In this document: one piece after another, positions 61,773-64,000 of the stretch
Position numbering within the stretch: the first letter of the stretch is position 1
How the letters are laid out: each line of letters begins with the position of its first letter
NCBI GenBank assembly: GCA_900548385.1
Contig: URKJ01000014.1
Coordinates: 27,398-91,397 of the forward strand
Direction of reading: 5' to 3'
DNA: 64,000 nt
From: an uncultured bacterium
GTDB taxonomy: Bacteria > Verrucomicrobiota > Lentisphaeria > Victivallales > UBA1829
The notes under the pieces: model-generated
Databases searched by the model: none
What the model was told of the DNA's origin: nothing
What the model saw: only the letters and a program-made list of their open reading frames with translations
Program-made: the position numbers and the translations under genes

Positions 61773-61799
61773 GGACCTGCCTGTGCAGGTCCTTTTTTT
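61773..61799 (+). terminator. Intrinsic terminator of the GntR-pseudopilin-GH2 run
   Basis: GGACCTGC-CTGT-GCAGGTCC is a perfect eight-pair stem followed by seven T, 21 bases after the stop of the secreted protein. Confidence 0.88.
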
Positions 61800-61809
61800 C
61801 AGGAATCGT

Positions 61810-61837
61810 TTGCAATTTAAAAATCTTCCATTATATT
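61810..61837 (+). promoter_or_regulatory. Sigma70-like promoter of the leuA leader
   Basis: TTGCAA (61810-61815) and TATATT (61832-61837) are 16 bases apart, about 30 bases before the leader ORF. Confidence 0.55.
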
Positions 61838-61868
61838 ACCGCACAGTAACCAAAACAGGGAAGCAGCA

Positions 61869-61970
61869 ATGAACCGATTTGCCAACAGCCGGACTTCTTC
61901 CGCGCATGACCGTCATGCGGCGCTCTCCCCTGTCTCCATTCTTCGACTTACTCACGCCGATCCGGCGTGA
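61869..61970 (+). CDS. Possible 33-residue leader peptide
   Basis: ATG at 61869 with CAGGGA upstream opens a 33-codon frame (MNRFANSRTSSAHDRHAALS, then PVSILRLTHADPA). It has three Leu and one Ile codon, all in its last half, but no run of Leu codons such as leuL. Its stop codon lies inside the 3' arm of a terminator hairpin, so a ribosome that reached the end would melt that hairpin. It could be a real leader or chance. Confidence 0.4.
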   Translation: MNRFANSRTSSAHDRHAALSPVSILRLTHADPA

Positions 61971-61983
61971 GCGAGTCTTTTTT
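61945..61983 (+). terminator. Terminator hairpin in the leuA leader (attenuator-like)
   Basis: CTCACGCC-GATCC-GGCGTGAG is a perfect eight-pair stem, extended by GACT/AGTC across a small internal loop, and followed by six T. It lies about 100 bases downstream of the promoter and 140 bases before leuA, so it would stop leuA transcription unless it is opposed. An upstream hairpin (CGCATG-ACCGT-CATGCG, 61899-61915) may be a pause or alternative stem. Confidence 0.65.
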
Positions 61984-62124
61984 CCGTTTATTCATCACTC
62001 TCTCAAACCGGAATCGGCACACCGCCTGCGGACTGCACGCATCGTGTGACCCGGCTTCGGAACTTCCGTTTGCGTCTGTCCGCATTCCAGCATTGCAGAC
62101 AAACCCAAACAGGAGATTGCAAAT

Positions 62125-63441
62125 ATGAATCCTCATCCCAAGTACAGAAGCCCGGAACCGGCCGGGATCGAAAACCGTCAATGGCCGTCAAACCGGATCA
62201 CGCGCGTTCCGGTCATGGTCCCCGTTGATCTGCGGGACGGCAATCAGGCGTTCGCGCATCCGATGGACGTTGAAACGAAACTCCGCTATTTCGGTCTGCT
62301 CGTCAAACTCGGTTTCAAAGAGATTGAAGTCGGCTTCCCCTCCGCCTCAAATTCGGAATATGAATTTGTCCGGCGGCTGATTGACGGCGGATACATCCCG
62401 GACGATGTCCGCATCGTGGTCTTCACCGCCGCAAAGGAACCGCTGATCCGCCGCACGGTGGAGTCCATCCGCGGCGTCCGCCGGGCGGTGGTGCACTCGT
62501 ATATCGCAACCAGTGAACTGCACCGGAAATTCGTATTCCGGAAAACCGAGGAAGAGTTGATCCGCATGGCGGTCGACGGAACCGGAATGATCGCCGCCAT
62601 GCTGAAAGAAGCGGGATTATACGATTCCTGCGCATACGAGTTTTCGCCCGAAGAGTTCAGCGACAGCCGGCTCGACTTCATCGTCGCGCTGGCGGAAGCG
62701 GTGCGGGAGGCGTGGGGAAAGCGCGGCAGGGAAAATTTCATTCTGAACCTGCCCGCGACGGTCGAACGCCGTCCGCCGAACGAATATGCGGACATGATCG
62801 AACTTTTCACGCGCAAATATTCCGGGATGCGGGAAACGACCCTGAGCGTTCACACTCATAACGATCAGGGGTGCGCGGTCGCGGCGGCGGAAATGGCGGT
62901 TCTGGCGGGAGCGGAACGGGTCGAAGGAACGCTGTTCGGGCACGGCGAGCGGACCGGCAATATGGATCTCGTCACTTTCCTGCTGAATTTCGTCTCGCGC
63001 GGACTCGAAACCGGTATCGACTTTCACGACCTGCCGTCCGTAACCCGTTTTGTCGAAGAAGTCGCGGAGATCCCGGTTCATCCGCGCCATCCGTATGCGG
63101 GGAATCTGGTGTTCACGGCATTTTCCGGAACTCATCAGGACGCAATCCGCAAAGGAATGAATCAAAGAGAAGAGATCAGCCGCTGTTTCCGGCAGGGTTG
63201 GAAAGTCCCTTACCTGCTGATCGACCCGGCGGACGTGGGACGCGGCTACGAGGAGCTGATCCGTATCAACAGCCAGTCCGGCAAAGGCGGCGCGGCATGG
63301 ATTCTGGAATCGAATTACGGAATCCGCATCCCGCCGGAAAAACTGCCGGAACTCGCGCGGGCGGTTCAGGAAGAAGCGGAACGCACCGGCGGGGAAATCC
63401 CGCCGGAACAGATACGCCGTATCTACGTTTCGCTTGCCTGA
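62125..63441 (+). CDS. leuA: 2-isopropylmalate synthase-like (LeuA type 2), lacking the regulatory domain
   Basis: LeuA condenses acetyl-CoA and 2-oxoisovalerate in leucine synthesis. The 438-residue protein has the long-form (yeast/actinobacterial type) start KYRSPEP ... PVDLRDGNQAFAHPMDVETKLRYFGLLVKLGFKEIEVGFPSASNSEYEFV, and HTHNDQGCAVAAAEMA, GHGERTGNMDLVT and AFSGTHQDAIRKGM, with metal and acid residues in place. Usual length is 550-600. Here it ends after the linker region, and the 110-residue leucine-binding C-domain is absent; no continuation is found in other frames downstream. So leucine feedback through that domain is not possible, or the true substrate differs. AGGAG precedes ATG 62125. 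Confidence 0.86.
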   Translation: MNPHPKYRSPEPAGIENRQWPSNRITRVPVMVPVDLRDGNQAFAHPMDVETKLRYFGLLVKLGFKEIEVGFPSASNSEYEFVRRLIDGGYIPDDVRIVVFTAAKEPLIRRTVESIRGVRRAVVHSYIATSELHRKFVFRKTEEELIRMAVDGTGMIAAMLKEAGLYDSCAYEFSPEEFSDSRLDFIVALAEAVREAWGKRGRENFILNLPATVERRPPNEYADMIELFTRKYSGMRETTLSVHTHNDQGCAVAAAEMAVLAGAERVEGTLFGHGERTGNMDLVTFLLNFVSRGLETGIDFHDLPSVTRFVEEVAEIPVHPRHPYAGNLVFTAFSGTHQDAIRKGMNQREEISRCFRQGWKVPYLLIDPADVGRGYEELIRINSQSGKGGAAWILESNYGIRIPPEKLPELARAVQEEAERTGGEIPPEQIRRIYVSLA

Positions 63442-63453
63442 GCCGATCCTTTT

Positions 63454-63485
63454 GGACGGGCGGAGATCACGCATCTCCCCCGTCC
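63454..63485. repeat. Hairpin after leuA without T-tract
   Basis: GGACGG...GGAGAT-CACGC-ATCTCC...CCGTCC forms a near-perfect stem in the gap between leuA and the convergent HTH-cupin gene. No T-run follows on either strand, so it may be an RNA-stabilising or inefficient terminator structure. Confidence 0.45.
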
Positions 63486-63549
63486 CGATCAGAAACCATC
63501 GAAAAGGAAACGGTCCCCCTGCCGCCCCGGAACTTCCGGGAAAAAGCCG

Positions 63550-63952
63550 TCAGTAATTCACTTTCGATTTGATGAACATGACCTGCACGGGTTTCGCGGT
63601 ATCGTTCCGCAGTTTATGCTTGCGGGAGGGAAGAATGCGGACCGTATCGCCCTGACGCAGCTCAAACGCCTCATCTTCAAAAACAATCGTCGCATTGCCT
63701 TCGACAAGATAGGCGATCTCCTCTTCAAAATGCTGGGAAAATCCCTCGTTCGTTTCGCTGTGCGGATTCAGCGACATCAGCAGCAGACCGACATTCGATT
63801 TCAACGGTCCCGGCGTAAGATTGTAGTAAACAGAATTTTTTTCATTCGGATTGTGGATCCGCTCGCGCTCCGAACTGCGGCAGATCAGCGACGCATTGTC
63901 AATCTCTTCAAAAAACAGCGACGACATGGAAATCTCCAGCGTCCGGCATACC
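63550..63952 (-). CDS. HTH-cupin transcriptional regulator, N-terminus cut off by contig end
   Basis: The readable C-terminal 134 residues begin in the tail of an XRE-type helix-turn-helix domain (CRTLEISMSSLFFEEID) and continue as a cupin (SQHFEEEIAYLVEGNATIVFEDEAFELRQGDTVRILPSRKHKLRNDTAKPVQVMFIKS). This is the XRE-cupin family, which includes small-metabolite and amino-acid or polyamine regulators. The gene runs into adapter sequence at 63953, so the DNA-binding N-terminus is missing; residues reading MGSEMCIRDR in a naive translation are adapter and not protein. It converges on leuA. Confidence 0.8.
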
Positions 63953-64000
63953 CTGTCTCTTATACACATCTCCGAGCCCACGAGACGGAGCTACATCTCG
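63953..64000. other. Illumina Nextera adapter with index (non-genomic)
   Basis: From 63953 the sequence reads CTGTCTCTTATACACATCT, the transposase mosaic end, then the rest of the Nextera read-2 adapter to 63986. An eight-base index GGAGCTAC (63987-63994) and the start of the P7 primer site (ATCTCG) follow. The order and spacing match an untrimmed library end exactly. These bases should be removed from any annotation. Confidence 0.97.

Larger units (their letters stand above)
61753..62124. other. Leader region of leuA
   Basis: These 372 bases hold the terminator of the GH2 run, a promoter (61810-61837), a 33-codon leader ORF, a second terminator hairpin inside that ORF's 3' end, and a further 140-base stretch with only the leuA ribosome site (AGGAG at 62111). 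I see no T-box motif. Confidence 0.75.

Noticed and set aside
61800..62124. T-box or other amino-acid riboswitch before leuA
   Set aside because: I could not find the conserved T-box GGGTGGNACCGCG-like sequence or a specifier loop; the hairpin set fits simple attenuation better.
1..63952. tRNA, rRNA, CRISPR, insertion-sequence or phage features
   Set aside because: All gaps between genes were read for cloverleaf sequence, direct repeats with spacers and transposase or integrase genes; none was seen, though a covariance-model search would be more sensitive.

Overview
The window reads as a chromosomal contig from a Gram-negative, probably anaerobic gut or animal-associated bacterium of the PVC superphylum, most likely Lentisphaerota (Victivallis-like). 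This is inference from gene content: a type II pseudopilin-like protein with a C-terminal His...Asp-Gly motif beside a GntR/LacI-type hybrid regulator and a large GH2 enzyme, DUF4832 and GH106-like enzymes, pyruvate:ferredoxin oxidoreductase, a WaaG-type LPS glycosyltransferase, and uniformly fairly GC-rich codon use. No rRNA, tRNA, CRISPR array, phage or insertion sequence was found. The last 48 bases (63953-64000) are not genomic: they are an Illumina Nextera adapter with index, so the contig really ends at about 63952.

Layout. 1-5406: a truncated FAD oxidoreductase divergent from an AraC-type regulator, a WaaG-like glycosyltransferase, a Nif11-domain small protein coupled to a U32 peptidase-like (TrhP-type) protein, and a GNAT. 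5523-11239: a tight seven-gene run (small membrane protein, ispF, folE, dtd, dxr, rseP with three PDZ domains, ispG) that carries three steps of the MEP isoprenoid pathway. 11244-15904 (minus): queH, ferritin, a GNAT, a zinc-ribbon coiled-coil protein and transketolase. 15995-19033 (plus): ruvB, GNAT, DUF2062 protein, prmC. 19012-24969 (minus): AI-2E-type permease, CBS/DRTGG pyrophosphatase, a duplicated class II aldolase, and a tannase-family esterase. 25240-31117 (plus): purA, rodA, a YgiQ radical SAM protein and a beta-rich repeat protein.

31170-34621 (minus) is a small LacI-controlled carbohydrate locus (DMT transporter, DUF4832 protein, LacI) with a matching operator pair. 34770-41923 (minus) holds nifJ, with a striking 18-bp-arm inverted repeat in its 5' leader, and carB. 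42008-46641 has a hypoxanthine-DNA glycosylase and a divergent AraC / GH106-like pair. 46700-53582 (minus) is a dense seven-gene run, gltX-def-membrane protein-CDC123-like ATP-grasp-PfkB kinase-sppA-Fe-S PD-(D/E)XK-like protein, followed by a TolC-family lipoprotein. 55436-61752 (plus) is a GntR-type regulator, pseudopilin, GH2 and secreted-protein locus. 61753-63441 carries an attenuator-like leader and a LeuA-type synthase lacking the leucine-binding domain. A truncated HTH-cupin regulator runs into the adapter.

The most unusual items are the bacterial CDC123/D123 homologue inside a translation-linked operon, the Cas4/AddB-like Fe-S protein that seems to have lost its nuclease residues, the LeuA without its regulatory domain preceded by a terminator overlapping a leader ORF, the nifJ leader hairpin, and the regulator/pseudopilin/GH2 locus. 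All functional statements rest on reading sequence motifs; no database search was run.
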